Below are positions 1 to 11,879 of a stretch of 64,000 bases of DNA, one piece after another (position 1 is the first letter of the stretch; every line of letters begins with the position of its first letter). Origin of the DNA: Stenocarpella maydis (Eukaryota > Ascomycota > Sordariomycetes > Diaporthales > Diaporthaceae); NCBI GenBank assembly GCA_002270565.1, contig NQMI01000019.1, positions 62,001 to 126,000 of the forward strand, given 5' to 3'. Made by a program: the position numbers and the translations under genes. Below the pieces are notes generated by a model, which was given only the letters and a program-made list of their open reading frames with translations, had not been told where the DNA came from and made no database searches.

Positions 1-467
1 TGCAAACTGAGTTGGACCAATGGCCTTTCCTCTCAGCAAAGTCTCCCCTTCTCGGAGATCAGAGCAAGTACATAAACTAAAAGCCAATGTCGGTAGTTTG
101 AAGAAAGGTCGGCCCGTGCAGAGCTGTCAGTGCTCCTTGTTACCTAGCAGGTGGTTTCATCGGACCGTTGAGTGCGGACCGTAGCCGGACGGGCGGGGGA
201 AACGAGGCGAACCTTTTTGATTGCCTCCGAGAACTCTATCCGGGTAGAGCTTCACCAAACCCCGTCACAAAAAGATTCGCTGGCTTGCTGGCAATGCCAG
301 CTCACTACTAGTAACTACTGACCATCACACGGTCCCGCCCTATGATGGGAGCCTGTCACCTGTCTCGCTTTTCCAGTCACCTTTTTCCTACCAACACATT
401 GGCATTCTCAGACAGTCTAAGCTTCAGTACTGTTCCCAGAGCGTATGTACCCCGTAATTCTGTCGAA
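1..467 (+). promoter_or_regulatory. 5' flank of the reductase-methyltransferase gene
   Basis: No gene is supported in this stretch. It contains two copies of CGGACCG, at 161-167 and 175-181, followed by GC-rich sequence near 185-200. CGG-N1-CCG is an inverted pair of CGG triplets, the kind of site bound by fungal Zn2Cys6 regulators. The same heptamer recurs in other intergenic regions of this cluster (3622, 7764, 20017, 22560, 27596, 45727). An in-frame ATG exists at 342, but homology to trans-enoyl reductases begins only at the ATG at 468. The regulatory role is inferred. Confidence 0.4.
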
Positions 468-2955
468 ATGAGAGCTATACACATCGAGTGTCGGTCCCGG
501 GCTGTAATTCTGGAAAAGCCCAGACCAACGGTGCCCGACGGTCACATACTGGTTCAACCAATTGCGGTCGCCATCCAGCCGTCCGATTGGAAGCATGTGG
601 ATTTTGTATTTGTGGGTGACCCGACAGGAGTGCGCCTGGGCTTCGAGTACGCCGGGAATGTCGTCGACGTTGGCGAAAACACGACCTGCGATTTCAACAT
701 AGGCGACCGAGTTTTCGGGCTCTGCCACGCAACGTGGGTGCCATTCCCAGGTTATCGGTCCCGGTTGAGGGGCAACACACGACGATGGGCTAAGCTGATC
801 CAAAACGGCTGTTCCCAGGAACACGGCGAGAAAGGATGATGGCACCTTCGCCGAGTACGCGGTCGTGCGGCCCGAGTTTCAGATGAAGATACCAAGTCAT
901 TTGACCTACGAAGAGGCCTCGGCGATTTCCTCCGGCCTTATTCCTGTGGTACGTGGGTGGTGGTCGAAGTCCCATCCTCCTTCTGAACTGCCAGCAGGAA
1001 TTGACACTTATACTTAGTGTCAAGGCCTGTACCAAGACCTACGGCTGCCCTTGCCAACGTGCCCGACACGCAGAGGTACCCCGTTGCTCATATACGGCGG
1101 GAGCACAGCTTCAGGAATGATGGGCATTCAGTTCGCCAAAATGTCCGGCTGCATTGTTATAGCGACATGCTCCCCCAAGAATTTTGGTCTGCTCAACTCT
1201 CTGGGTGCCGATTACTGCGTGGACTACAACTCCGCCTCATGCGCTGGCGATATCAAAACCGGTTTGGGTGGTGCACCTTTAAGACATGCCTGGGACTGCG
1301 TAGCGACCGTCAAATCGGCACAGGTTTGCGCAGAAGCCATGTCTCCCCGAGGTGGCCACTACAGCAGTCTTCTCCTCCTGTCAAGTGCTATCCTCAGACG
1401 GGTGAACCCGAGGATCAGGTGCACAACGACAATAGGGTACACCATTTTCGGCGAGGAGTTCCGCAAGGAGACGGTTGTGAACAAGAGGGAGGAGGACCTT
1501 CAGTTCTGGCTCGCCTTTTGGAGGATGAGTGCAAGGTTGCTTCAACAAAAAAGGCTCAGACCGCCGCCCATATTTGTGAACGTGGGAGGCGAGGGGCTTG
1601 AGGGTATCTTATACGGCATTCAATACTTGAAACAGGGGAGGGTCAGCGGTGGAAAACTGGTCTACAACTCGCTCGGCTTCTCTTCAGTCGGCGCCTCTCA
1701 AATGGCCGGTGTCCCGAAAAAGGCGTTTGAAAACGCGCATGATGACAAGAACCAAGGCGCAGCTCGAGGCCAGGACGCCGGGAGCGGGGAGGGCATAAGA
1801 CCTTTCTTCACTGCCTCGGAGGCGACTGAGGAATTCGAGAACACGAAAAAGCTCACAGATGAGATCATCGCACAGAACCAGTTTTCCGGCTACTTTGCGG
1901 ATGCACACCCGGGCCAGGAGAGGCTCTGCGTGGCCCTGATCGTACAGGGGCTCCTGAAACTGCAGTGCGACCTCCAGGCCGCGGGAGAGGGCCAGGTGGT
2001 TGAGCGCAAGACGGCGGTTCTGGAGGCCCAGTACCAGCTGGACTATTGCTACCGACTGCTCAGCGAGAACGGGCTCGTCGTCACCGAGCGGCAGCACCTC
2101 GTGCGCACAGGGGTGCCTCTGCCGAGCCAGGCGCCGGATACCATCCTGGGAGAGCTGATCGAGAGATTTCCGGCCTTCTCCAGCGTGAGCCGTCTCATCC
2201 GGCATACCGGAGAAAACCTCGCGGAGATTTGGACCGGCCAGACCGACGGCGTCCGCGTCGTGTTCGGGACCCCGGAGGGCAGGCAGCTCCTCCAAGACGT
2301 GTATGGCCTCGACAAGACAAGCCTGGCGTTCCACGGACTCCTCAGGGACTTCCTCTCACGCCTGCTGAGCTCCGGGTCATCTGCATCAGCGCCCGTCCTG
2401 CGCTTGCTGGAGGTTGGGGCCGGAAGTGGCGGCACAACGCGGTGGTTGGCGCCCTTGCTAAGTGAGTTTGAAACACAGCGTTCGGCTGGCATCGTGTACA
2501 CCTTTACGGATGTGGCCCCGGCTTTGGTCTCCCAGGCATCTCGGCGTTTCGAGAGATTTCCATTCATGCGGTTCCAGGTGTACGACATGGAGAAACCGGC
2601 TCCGGACCATCTGGCCGCAACACAAGACATTGTCGTGGCCGTCAATGCGGTGCACGCAACATCACACATAATACAGTCGCTGGGCAACTTAAAAAGATGG
2701 TTGCGCCCTGGTGGAATTGCCCTGGTTCTTGAGATCCAGGAACACGTCTGCTGGGCAGATTTTATCTTTGGGTTCTTCGAGGGCTGGCGGCGGTTCAATG
2801 ACGGACGAACTCATGCGACAGCAAGCCCAGCGGTATGGCGAGATGCTTTTGAGAGGGCAGGGTTCATCAGCGTTGCCTGGACCGATGGGACAACCAGAGA
2901 CTCAAGGTTCCAGAGACTTTTTATGGCAAAGACCAGACCTGACTTGTCGGGGTAA
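468..2955 (+). CDS. trans-enoyl reductase fused to a PKS-type C-methyltransferase
   Basis: Model of three exons, 468-733, 819-948 and 1018-2955, giving 777 residues; both introns are GT-AG and the frame closes. Residues about 1-310 are a zinc-independent medium-chain reductase of the LovC/ToxD type: a GroES-like N-terminus, then a nucleotide-binding stretch YGGSTASG, ending in the family-typical GGKLVYNSL. The chain then continues with no stop into a region resembling the C-methyltransferase domain of non-reducing PKSs: LLEVGAGSGGTTRW for SAM binding, FTDVAP, NAVHAT and FEGWRRFNDGRTHA, ending in AWTDG. Free trans-ERs normally stop after the reductase. The role expected from the family is to reduce, and perhaps alpha-methylate, a PKS-bound chain in trans. 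The domain assignment is strong; the partner and activity are inferred. Confidence 0.85.
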
Positions 2956-3780
2956 GGCATTTGAAGTCGTGCTGTGACCGAGCTTGAAACGACGGCACAT
3001 CTCTCACACTGGCATTATTCCTCGCCTGCCTTGAGTTTTCACAGTAACTTAACCATACGAAAAAGTGAAAGTTATTGAGATACACAAAGAAATTTCGTTA
3101 CAATGCTTTTCAAAGGTTTCTCCTAAGCTAAAATAGCCCCTGAACAAAACCAGGGCCGCAGGCGGCATGCTGCTGAAACTTTACAGCTCACTACCAGCAG
3201 TCAAGAGGTTCGGAGTCGATTGGTCTACTAACACAGTCTTGGCTATAGCGATAAGTTAAGAGGGCGGTAGGTAATATCAGTGTTCATTGACTGGGATTGA
3301 ACGGGAAGAGACCCTGTGGTCAGAAGGTGGTCTGGGGAGGAGGTATGGCCGAGGCCTTGGGCGGGCAGGCGAAGGGGCGAGGGATTGGGTGATGTGCGGA
3401 CTTCTTAGGTGCGCAGACCGCCCGAACCGTCCCAGCCAAACTTCTAGAGCGGGACGTCTGTATACCTTAGATACGAAACCTTATTTTAGGTCTTTGAAAG
3501 ACTGCCAAGGTTCTTTTGGGGGGGAGGGGGGGAGGGGGGAGGGTGTTTGTTTTAGCTCAGTATAGTTCAGCCATCGGATCCTTCCTGTACATACGGCACA
3601 GCGACACATATACGGGTGTGTCGGACCGAAGGAGACCTGAAGTTCGCTTTATATACAAGGCCTGCTGGACATCATCACGTTATCAACACGCTTGATGGAC
3701 CCTTCCTGCGTCTAGATACCTTTCAGGACTCATACAACTGCCTGAATCATAGTTAAAGCCATTCTTCTTGCCATCACACG
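2956..3780. other. intergenic region with G-rich tract and CGGACCG site
   Basis: No coding sequence is supported. A run of G broken by single A bases lies at about 3518-3541. CGGACCG lies at 3622-3628, about 155 bp before the glycosyltransferase start, and a possible TATA-like sequence (TTTATATACAA) follows near 3648-3658. This is probably the terminator region of the upstream gene plus the glycosyltransferase promoter. Confidence 0.4.
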
Positions 3781-5409
3781 ATGCTCTTAGATGAGGACAT
3801 GGATGGCTCTACGAGAGGTCTACCATACATTCTATACGCGTCTGCGATCCCGGAGGGCCATATGAAACCTGCGATTCAGATATGCACATACTTGGTGGAT
3901 CAAGGATTCGATGTGACACTCTTGGGTAGCCCAAGATGGAGGGAAACCGTGGAGAATTCTGGAATGCGGTTTTCGTCTCTTGTTGGTCTTGTGAAGGACT
4001 CAAACTCAAGCGAAGTACCAAATATTCCAACCGATGTCATGACTTTGCCTCTGGCGCCACTTCTGGGAGAAGATTTTGCTCTCCGGTTTGCTAAATTGAT
4101 GGTCCGGTCATGGTAAAGCTTTCACAATACCAGGCCAAGTTCTTATTTCCCAGATACTGGATGTGGGGTGTGGTGGTTCTGACACAAACTGCCCATATAT
4201 AGGGACGTACTCAGATTCGCATTAATCGGGATGGCCCATCGACTTGGTCTGCAGACACTTCGGCGTCGTGGGGTCGTCCTCCTGTCGGATACTGCCTTTG
4301 CAGGGGCCCTTCCCATGAAACTAGGGGCATATATGCCACCTGGGTTCCGAGAAGTCCAGATCAGGACGCTCGGAATCGGTGTCGTGCCTCGCTTCTGGGC
4401 AACACCGTACCACCCTCCATGGGGACTTGGCCTACCATACGATGCTAGCGCTATAGGTACGGCCCGCACTTTGCGAGCTCACGATGAGCAAAAGGCCCTC
4501 TGCCGGCAGAAAGGAGGAGAGAACAAGGTGCTTATGATGCTAGACATTTACGGCTGCGACACCAACATCGAATCTCTATTCGAGGCATATCAAACATTCC
4601 GCTGCGGTGATGGTGGAGCCGCAGTCATATCGCACTCTTTTCTTGACGCAGTGACAGCTTGTCATGACACAACGCTTCAGATGAGCATGGAAAGTCTTGA
4701 ATTCCCAATTCCTCCGGGTGACAGGCAGAAATACGTCCCCCCGCATCTTAAATACGCCGGCTTCTTGCCCCGGAAGAGCATACCACCTAACCTCAGCTAT
4801 CCATCGTGGTTCCACGAACTGACGGCGCCGGGACAACAGACTCTGTCCTTCAAACCCAAGAATGCTATTCTTGTGGCTCAGGGGACTCAGACCATCAACT
4901 ACAATGAACTTGTGATCCCTACTATTCTGGCTTTCGCCGGTCAGCCTGACATACTGGTAATCGTTCTCTTGTGTCACCATGGGGCAGAACTTGATCTTTC
5001 CTCGTTTCAGGGCGGAACCCTGCCCCCAAATGTGCGTGCGATTGACTATTTCCCATATGATGCCATACTCCCGTATGTAGACGTGTTCGTCTCGAGCAGC
5101 GGGTTTGGCGGCCTCAGTCATGCTGTCGCCAACAGCGTGCCCATGGTTCAGTGCGGTTGGATAGTCGACAAACCAGACATAGGGAGGCGTGTTGAATTCT
5201 CTGGCCTGGGGCTATATATTGGAAGAGAGCACTATCCAGCCAGGCCCCAAGACATCAGGTCTGCGGTCAACACAATCCTCGATCACAAGGAGAAATACAA
5301 GAAGCGGGCTGAGGAGCTGCATGCAGAGTCGGAGGCAGAATACCACCCATTGGAATGCATCAAGGAAGAGATTATGGCTCTTGACACAAATAGAACCGAG
5401 GCTTTATAA
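3781..5409 (+). CDS. GT1-family UDP-glycosyltransferase
   Basis: Two exons, 3781-4112 and 4203-5409, joined by a 90-nt GT-AG intron give 512 residues. The N-terminal half has the GT1 acceptor-side start (EGHMKPAIQICTYLVDQGFDV, about residues 25-45, like the GHxxP loop). The C-terminal half has the nucleotide-sugar donor region at about residues 407-440: VSSSGFGGLSHAVANSVPMV followed by DKPDIGRRVE, the pattern seen in macrolide-type (MGT) glycosyltransferases. No signal peptide or membrane anchor is obvious, so a cytosolic enzyme is likely. In this setting it probably glycosylates the cluster product; sugar and acceptor cannot be read from sequence. CGGACCG lies in its promoter. It converges with the P450 gene downstream, with a gap of 188 bp. 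Confidence 0.85.
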
Positions 5410-5597
5410 TTCATTTCATATTTAGTGTTGATCCTATGCGCTGGATTCGTCCAATATGTGCCCGATTGAACCGATGAATCAATGTCGTGCAATCACTGAG
5501 TCTTCCCCTCGTTACATAGTCAAAAAACAATAACCCTCATCATAAGCAGGGCAAATAAACATCTCGGTCTTCGGGTGTAATAATTGTTTCATTACAA

Positions 5598-7610
5598 TCA
5601 ACCCCTAAGATACACGCGGCCTGGAGCACCTCCGGCTGGTTTGCCAATCATCAACAGCTGCATATACATGCGGTGCCCTTCGATGTGGTCTCTCTTCACA
5701 GTTTTTGCTCGGATCCCCCTGCCGTAGTCATTTTGCCCGCTGACCTCATCCATTACACTACTTGGCGTTGAATATTGTAGATCTGGCGCTTCGCCTGGAT
5801 ATTCAGGCACGAATTCAAATTGGCGTGCTGTCAGGGCGAGCACCACACGCATCTGAGCGGTCCATGAGAGTGAATTAGCCGCATCATGCCTCAAGCAAGG
5901 TACACGTGGAAGAAGAAACCGGGAGGTATTACCTGCATCATAGCTAGCTCGCTGCCGATGCAAGACCTAGGGCCTCTGCCAAAGGCACGGAAGGCGTCCC
6001 TGCCCGCCTTGGATGTGAGAAGCTCCGAGTCCGGGAAGGGCGTCTTGGCTCGCAGCCATCTCTCAGGTATGAACTCCAGGGGCTCGGGGAAGAAACGCGT
6101 GTTCCGGTGTATCATGTGTGCGCAGGGCCAGACAGCACAGTGTGGCCACATTGGAAACTTCTCGCCCGTTCTCGGGTCCGTCAGAGTTTCAGTCTGCTGA
6201 GCCCCAGCCCGCAGACCACTGGCTGGTGGGAACAGGCGTAGTGTTTCTTTGATCACAGCTGTTGTGTATGGCAGTCTCCCAGTTAGGTGGTGGTCTGCCT
6301 TGATGGCCGTGGCTGTTTCTTGGGTAGACATGGGGAAGACGGCATCAAGCTCTTGTTTCAAACTTGCCTGAACACGTGGATACCGGTGTAGCAGGTAAAG
6401 GATCCAACAGAGAGTGGCCCCTGTCGCATCGTACCCTGCAAAGATGATGGCCTTGACAGAGTCCACGATATCGACACGCAGCGAATCGGGCATTTGGGCT
6501 GGATCTGTTATGAGAAATTTTCTCTCTTCCTCAAATGTATTCAAAGTCAGGTGGATGATAGATCTTGTTCCGTCCTTTCCAAACGGCTTTTCTGGGGTGG
6601 CTGGTGTGTCATAATATTCGTGTTTACTAGCACGCCGTCGGGCAAGATAGGCGTCGATTTCATGATTGATGGATGCGTCTAGCCTCACTTTGTTCATGGC
6701 CAGCTTCAGCCGTCGAAGTGGTCTCAATTCTTCCCACAGGAAAAACGCATTCGGCATCATGTGAATTCTTTCGAGGAATAACCTCGTCATTGGGTGCATG
6801 GTCCTCTGACAGGCAATGTCTGTGCCAAAGACGACTCCACATATCATCTCGACAGTGGCCCTCAGTGTGGTTTCATTCAGTTTGAATGCCTCGTTGTTGT
6901 GTGCCTTGTCGCGCAAGATGTCACACAATGTGAGACACGAATCGACCACCGAGTCAGTGAGTGATGTCAGTTGTTGTGGCTGGAAAGCAGGACTGAACAG
7001 ATTCCTAAGTGCTCGCCACTCAGCACCCTGAGCAGTGATGATGTTTCGGTTCCCCAGTATTTGGTTCATAATCTTTTTGACTGTGCCGTCTTTGGCCTGT
7101 GTCAATGTCGTGATTACAGGCTGGGCGGCGACTTCAGGATCAGCAATGAAAAGGATCAAAGGCCCCAGAGGCCGCCTGTTTTCGAGATCTTGATGTTAGC
7201 CAAAACGCAACTAGTTGAACCCATGTTCGATTGCTTTTTTTTACGAAGACTTACCAATCCACATAGAAGACAGATGGTTGTGAATATTTGATCCGAATGT
7301 ACTCAGCATATACCTGGCCGTGACACCCAGGCGGAAAAAGTCTCCTTAACTCCAATGCTATGTAAAGGTGACCAAAGAGCTTGTTCGGCATGGGCGGTTG
7401 GGGCTGGGTCAAAGTTTGTTAGCAGTTGAGTTGAATACGGCCTTGACAATGGCAAATTTGGGCAGTAATCGCCAGTTACAGCAGAAATGGGGGCAGGGAG
7501 AATTTTACTAGGCCATCAATTTCCCTTCTCTTTTTGATCAAATCTACCAAAAACCAAACAGTCCAAATGCATGCAATAATACATGACGCGAACCACATTC
7601 CAGACCACAT
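5598..7610 (-). CDS. cytochrome P450 with N-terminal membrane anchor
   Basis: Four exons on the minus strand, 7610-7509, 7403-7255, 7175-5933 and 5852-5598, give 582 residues with the frame closing. The start at 7610 puts one hydrophobic anchor (ASCIIACIWTVWFLV) near the N-terminus, followed by the proline-rich hinge PQPPMPN. Key P450 features are present: I-helix AGYDAT (about 330-335), ExxR as ETLR (about 394-397), PERW, and the heme-binding FGRGPRSCIG with Cys near residue 489. An in-frame ATG at 7688 would add 26 residues before the anchor and is less likely. It is expected to oxidise the cluster product at the ER membrane with NADPH-P450 reductase. It is transcribed divergently from the next P450. 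Confidence 0.88.
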
Positions 7611-8075
7611 TTTCAGATGTCCGGTAAAACAATTCAACTGTGCGGCAGAGTTCCTCGTTGTGGTATCTTCCACAGACTCGTGCACCATGACACTGGGGGT
7701 GGGTTGAGATGTTCACGATGCCCGTCTGCAGTCGTGTCTGAGACCGGCCAATGGACCGGAATGCGGACCGAGCAAAGGATCCGTCACCCACGAAATCTCA
7801 GCAACTGTAAAATTTGTGGAAGACGGGGCATGTGTGCCCAAGAGCTGTCGAATAAGGTTCCGAGGCGAACCTTGTGTGGCATACCACAATGATAAGGTTC
7901 TGACTAACTCTATACCAACACTTTGACTGGGGGAATACAACCCGGGTATCGCGATTCGTTGTATCTTGCTGGGGTAACCCTTTCCCCTGCGGTTTATTGT
8001 CTTCGTAGTGTCAGCCAGCCAGCTCGCTCTTCACGCTGCGCTTGTCGTGTTTAACAGTTGCGACACCAAATCGCA
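7611..8075. promoter_or_regulatory. divergent promoter between the two P450 genes
   Basis: The stretch separates two outward-facing P450 genes and holds no supported gene. CGGACCG is present at 7764-7770, roughly 150 bp from one start and 305 bp from the other, and a near match (TGGACCGGA) lies just before it at 7752-7760. It could serve both genes. Binding by a regulator is inferred. Confidence 0.4.
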
Positions 8076-10075
8076 ATGAATCACGAAGGAAACCGCTCCA
8101 CAGTGCCAACAGGCACGGAAAGAAATACGGCAGGAGTTGCGGTCCTTGTTATCAACGCTATCGTGATAAGTATACTCATTGGCACTTGCTTCATCGCGCG
8201 GACGTCCAAGCAGCTATGGAACTATTTGACAGGGAAGCTCCTGAGACGGGGTATATATCCACTGGTCAACTCTTCGGTCATAGAATATCGCAACGGAGCC
8301 AAAGCATTGGTAACGAAAGCCTTGGACGACCACGGTGGTAGGCCGTTTTTGGTCGATACCGGCATAGTCCAGTTCGTGGTTATAGATCCCAAATACGCCA
8401 CTGAAATTAGGGGCAACCCGAAGCTTGACTCAACCACACTTTTACAAAAAGTTAGTAGAACTCCTAGCAACGAAAATTGATTCTATATTTGGTGTTTCCA
8501 TGATCTTCTTTTCCGCATCTATCACTAATATTGCTGTAAATAGGCTTACCAGGACAAAATTTCTGGGTTCGAACCATTTGAGAGTCTTGGGTCAGACTTG
8601 CTGATCAGCTTGATTAAAACACGGTTGAGTCGAAACATCGGTAAGGGAAACACCAGGAGTCCCGGCCTGCGACCTCTCAAGATAAAAGGAGAGAGAGAAA
8701 TAAAAAAAAAAAGCAAGAAAACAGCTGACCAGTGTGGAAGATTCTTTGGCGTCGGCCTTGGCCAGAGAGACTGAAGATGCGTTCGACTCCATACTCACAA
8801 CCAACGAAGGCGCGTGTTAGCTACCCAGACCAACTTCTGCACTTGCTTCTTCCACGCTAATACAAATGGTGAAACTTCCAGACTGGCATGAGATACCTGT
8901 CAGAGACACACTCAAAGACCTTGTAACGCGTGTCTCGCTTCGAGTGTTTGTGGGACCCGAGCTATGTCGCGATTCCGAATGGCTTCGTATCAGCCGGCTC
9001 TATCAGACCAAGTCTATGAAAGCCCTGAGATACCTTCGGCTATTTCCGAAGATACTAAGACCAATTGTTGGCAGGTTCAGCTCGGAATGTCGTCAACTCA
9101 GGCACGTCCTGGCGCAGACACGACAGATGACGGACAGTGTCCTGCAAGAGCGGCAGGCCGCCAAGGTGCGCGGTTTGGAGGTGGAGCATAATGATGCCCT
9201 CACATGGGCCGAGGAGCTTGCCGAAATCAAGGGGATCCGTAGCGACGCGGCGACCTGGCAGCTGGCCTTATCTACTGTGGCGATGCACACCAGCAGCGAT
9301 CTCATCGGTCAGGCCGTGCTGGATCTCTGCGAGCACCCCGAGCTTCTCCAGCCACTGCGCGAGGAAATCTATCATATGATGTCGAAAGACGGCAGAGACG
9401 CAAAACATTTCGAGTACTCAAAGGGTGATATTCAAAGCTTAAGACTGATGGACAGTGTTCTGAAGGAGAGTCAGCGTCTCAAGCCTGTTTCCATCAGTAA
9501 GCGGATCAAGAGGTTCTTGACACCTACTTGGACTCGCTGGTCCTGACTTTGTGCAGTTTCTATGGGTCGATGGATCAAGGAGGAAATAACCCTCAAAGAC
9601 GGCACGATTCTCCCCAAGAACTACGCCGTTGCGGTTTCGTGCCACTGGATGTGGGACCCCGATAGGTACGAGAAGCCGGAGCTGTTTGACGGATATCGGT
9701 TCTATGAAACGCAGATAGAAAACGATCGGTCTGCCCACTTGGTTAGCACATCACCAGAACATCTTGGTAAGCACCACCAATGAACCGACAAGGTGAGATT
9801 TAATGGGTTGATATCTGAGATTACTAGGGTTTGGACACGGGCGTCAGGCTTGCCCCGGCCGCTACTTCGCAGCCCACTTAGCCAAGATAATCCTTTGTCA
9901 TATTTTGCGTAAATATGAGTTAAAGAAGGTAGAAGCCAGCCCATTCAAGCCTGTCATGTACGGTTTTGAAACGAATGTGAATCCAATGGCAAGAATCCTG
10001 ATCCGCAAGAGAATGCAGAATACCGGAGGGGGAACAAAGTCTACAGTGTGCCAAGGAATAGTTAAAGAATCATAA
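8076..10075 (+). CDS. cytochrome P450, fungal ent-kaurene-oxidase-like type
   Basis: Six exons are proposed: 8076-8450, 8544-8640, 8714-8809, 8882-9496, 9557-9766 and 9828-10075, giving 546 residues. An N-terminal anchor (VAVLVINAIVISILIGTCF) is followed by the usual P450 order: HTSSD in the I-helix, ESQR as ExxR (about 385-388), and FGHGRQACPG at the heme with Cys near residue 473. The SRVF-GPELCR type region (LRVFVGPELCRDSEWL) is typical of fungal CYP68/CYP503-like enzymes. Two junctions are weak: the exon 3 acceptor sits in a poly-A stretch, and the intron 8810-8881 appears to be GC-AG. Protein identity is firm; exon 3 is less so. It likely performs a second oxidation in the pathway. Confidence 0.83.
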
Positions 10076-10635
10076 ATGCAGCAGATGGTATATATCAATC
10101 AGTATGCTTTCACTTGCATTCCCGCAGCTGATTGCACTCAGAAAAAGGCAGCAGATCCTCACCAACTTCACGAGGGAATGACACATTTGCAATAATGACA
10201 ATTAGGGGAGGGACGCAAAGAACTATCCACGGTACGTTAAGAATCAAGCACATCGTAACCCAGGATATAACTCGGCCCTTTCGGAGGCGCACTTTGATTC
10301 CGGCGGTTGGCGTAAGCCGAAACAGAAGGTTTCGGTCATGAGACCACGTTCCCATTTACTAGGCATAAACAAACGGCTTGTTCCCCGCAGGTCCGGTAAT
10401 TTTATAATGATTGCCGTGAGTTTAGCCCACAGTAGAACTAAGTTTGAGCCAAACGACCCGAAGAAATAGAAACATTTGAAAGATTACTAGTTAAATAATC
10501 AGTATTCTTCCTCCGGATTCTTCGTCTCAATGCTGACACGATCATCGGACTTCTCATTACCACGCACTGGAAGCGGTCCCTTGTAAGGTTCAATCCCGTC
10601 ATCATACAACAGACCACAGTTGAGAAGGAAAAAAA
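10076..10635. other. intergenic region between P450 and sulfotransferase-like gene
   Basis: About 560 bp without a supported gene. It serves as the 3' region of the P450 and the promoter of the next gene. No CGGACCG copy is seen here; the nearest is inside the next gene's first exon (10701-10707) and may be chance. Confidence 0.35.
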
Positions 10636-11672
10636 ATGCGTCGTGTGATTGATCGGCTACCTATACCAATTGATGTCAAGCCAATTAAAGTCATCGGCCT
10701 CGGACCGAGCAGGTGAGTGTGGGCGGATCGAGAGGTCAATTTGAGATCCCTGTTGACGGTGCAAGGAACAGAACTGGCACGATGGGCCTCTGGCTTGCGC
10801 TGAGGACTCTAGGCTATCACCCCCACCACATAGGAGACTCGCTACGGGCCGGAGTGGAGCAAATGAAGGCTCTCCAGGAGGCCATCGCGGCTGCCGACAC
10901 GGCTGAGCCACTGACGAGATTAGAAATCGCCAAGGTCTGGGGAGACTACGATGGAAGTACTATTCTCCACTCTGAATCATAGTGAGACGTCTATGGCTGA
11001 TAGCGACACTGGTTCTAGTGCCTCATTGAAAGCCCCTGCTATCTGGGGATGGGTGCCCTGGAAACCTTCCTTGCCGATCCCGACACAAAGTTCATCTTGA
11101 CGGAACGCAGCCCAGATTCCTTCTTGAAGTCAATCTCAGGCGCGCAGTGCCACTACTGGGAAAACCTCAGAAGCTGGAGGCTTTTTCTTGCGCGACTTAG
11201 AAGCCCATTCCTGTGGCAACTCGAACGTATATTGAGAATCCAGATTGCCCGCTGGTCCGGAGGTGCTAAGCTTCATAGCCTTGACTTCGAAGCCAAGGTG
11301 CGACGGAACTATATTGAATAGTGGGTATTCTCCATCATTCGTGCGTCAAATCTTCGTCTTTCTCAGCTCACGGCCGAAATTAGCAACGAGATGATCAAAC
11401 GCTTGGTCCCTCCTAAACGCCTGCTTGTGCTTAACCTCGAACAAGGGTTTGGCTGGGATGAGTTGTGCGGATTTCTCGGACAACCAGTACCCAGCACGCC
11501 CTTCCCTCGTGTATGGACCATGGCTGAGTTCCAAGAAGCAGCAGAAAAGCGCATAGCTCGGGAGATTCATAACTCGAAAATGGCTCTTGCTGGTATTATC
11601 TTCACTGTATCGGCTACCGCTGGACTGTGGTATCTCAGACATGGCAAGCCTCTCTGCAGTTTTGGCATATAA
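10636..11672 (+). CDS. P-loop sulfotransferase-like protein (Sulfotransfer_4 type), one junction unresolved
   Basis: Exon 1 is 10636-10712, exon 2 starts at 10772, exon 3 is 11019-11320, and exon 4 is 11384-11672. The N-terminus VIGLGPSRTGTMGLWLAL is the phosphate-binding loop of the fungal Sulfotransfer_4 (PF17784) family, often mislabelled NAD-dependent epimerase. Later parts also fit: ALETFLADPDTKFILTERSPDSF, then LLVLNLEQGFGWDELCGFLG, and a C-terminal hydrophobic segment (LAGIIFTVSATAGLWYL). The exon 2-3 junction is a problem. The natural end at GDYDG is out of phase with exon 3; an in-frame alternative ends exon 2 at 10934 and loses that motif. The gene may carry a 1-nt frameshift or an unusual splice. 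Family membership is likely; its cofactor and substrate are unknown. Confidence 0.65.
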
Positions 11673-11879
11673 CTGCGATATTCAAAGGTTCTATACGTTT
11701 TCGTCTGTCTGATAATTATTTGTACGCCGTGTGAATTGAAGTGCAATATTTGACGACGGGAACGAGTGTGTTGGCCGGGCATCGAACCACTTTTCTCCTT
11801 TCGCAATTACAATCAATAGCATCTTCCCTGCGTATTATCCCTATCGAGTTTTCTGTTCAGGATATTAATAAGATGTGCC
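11673..11879. other. convergent intergenic spacer
   Basis: About 207 bp between the 3' ends of the sulfotransferase-like gene and the PKS gene. Nothing but expected 3' flanks is seen. Confidence 0.4.

Noticed and set aside
342..467. N-terminal extension of the reductase-methyltransferase from an upstream ATG
   Set aside because: The extra 42 residues show no reductase similarity and the domain starts at the ATG at 468.
3287..3565. Small gene or precursor peptide before the glycosyltransferase
   Set aside because: The frame ends in a poly-G tract, has no signal peptide and no repeated core units as in ustiloxin-type precursors.
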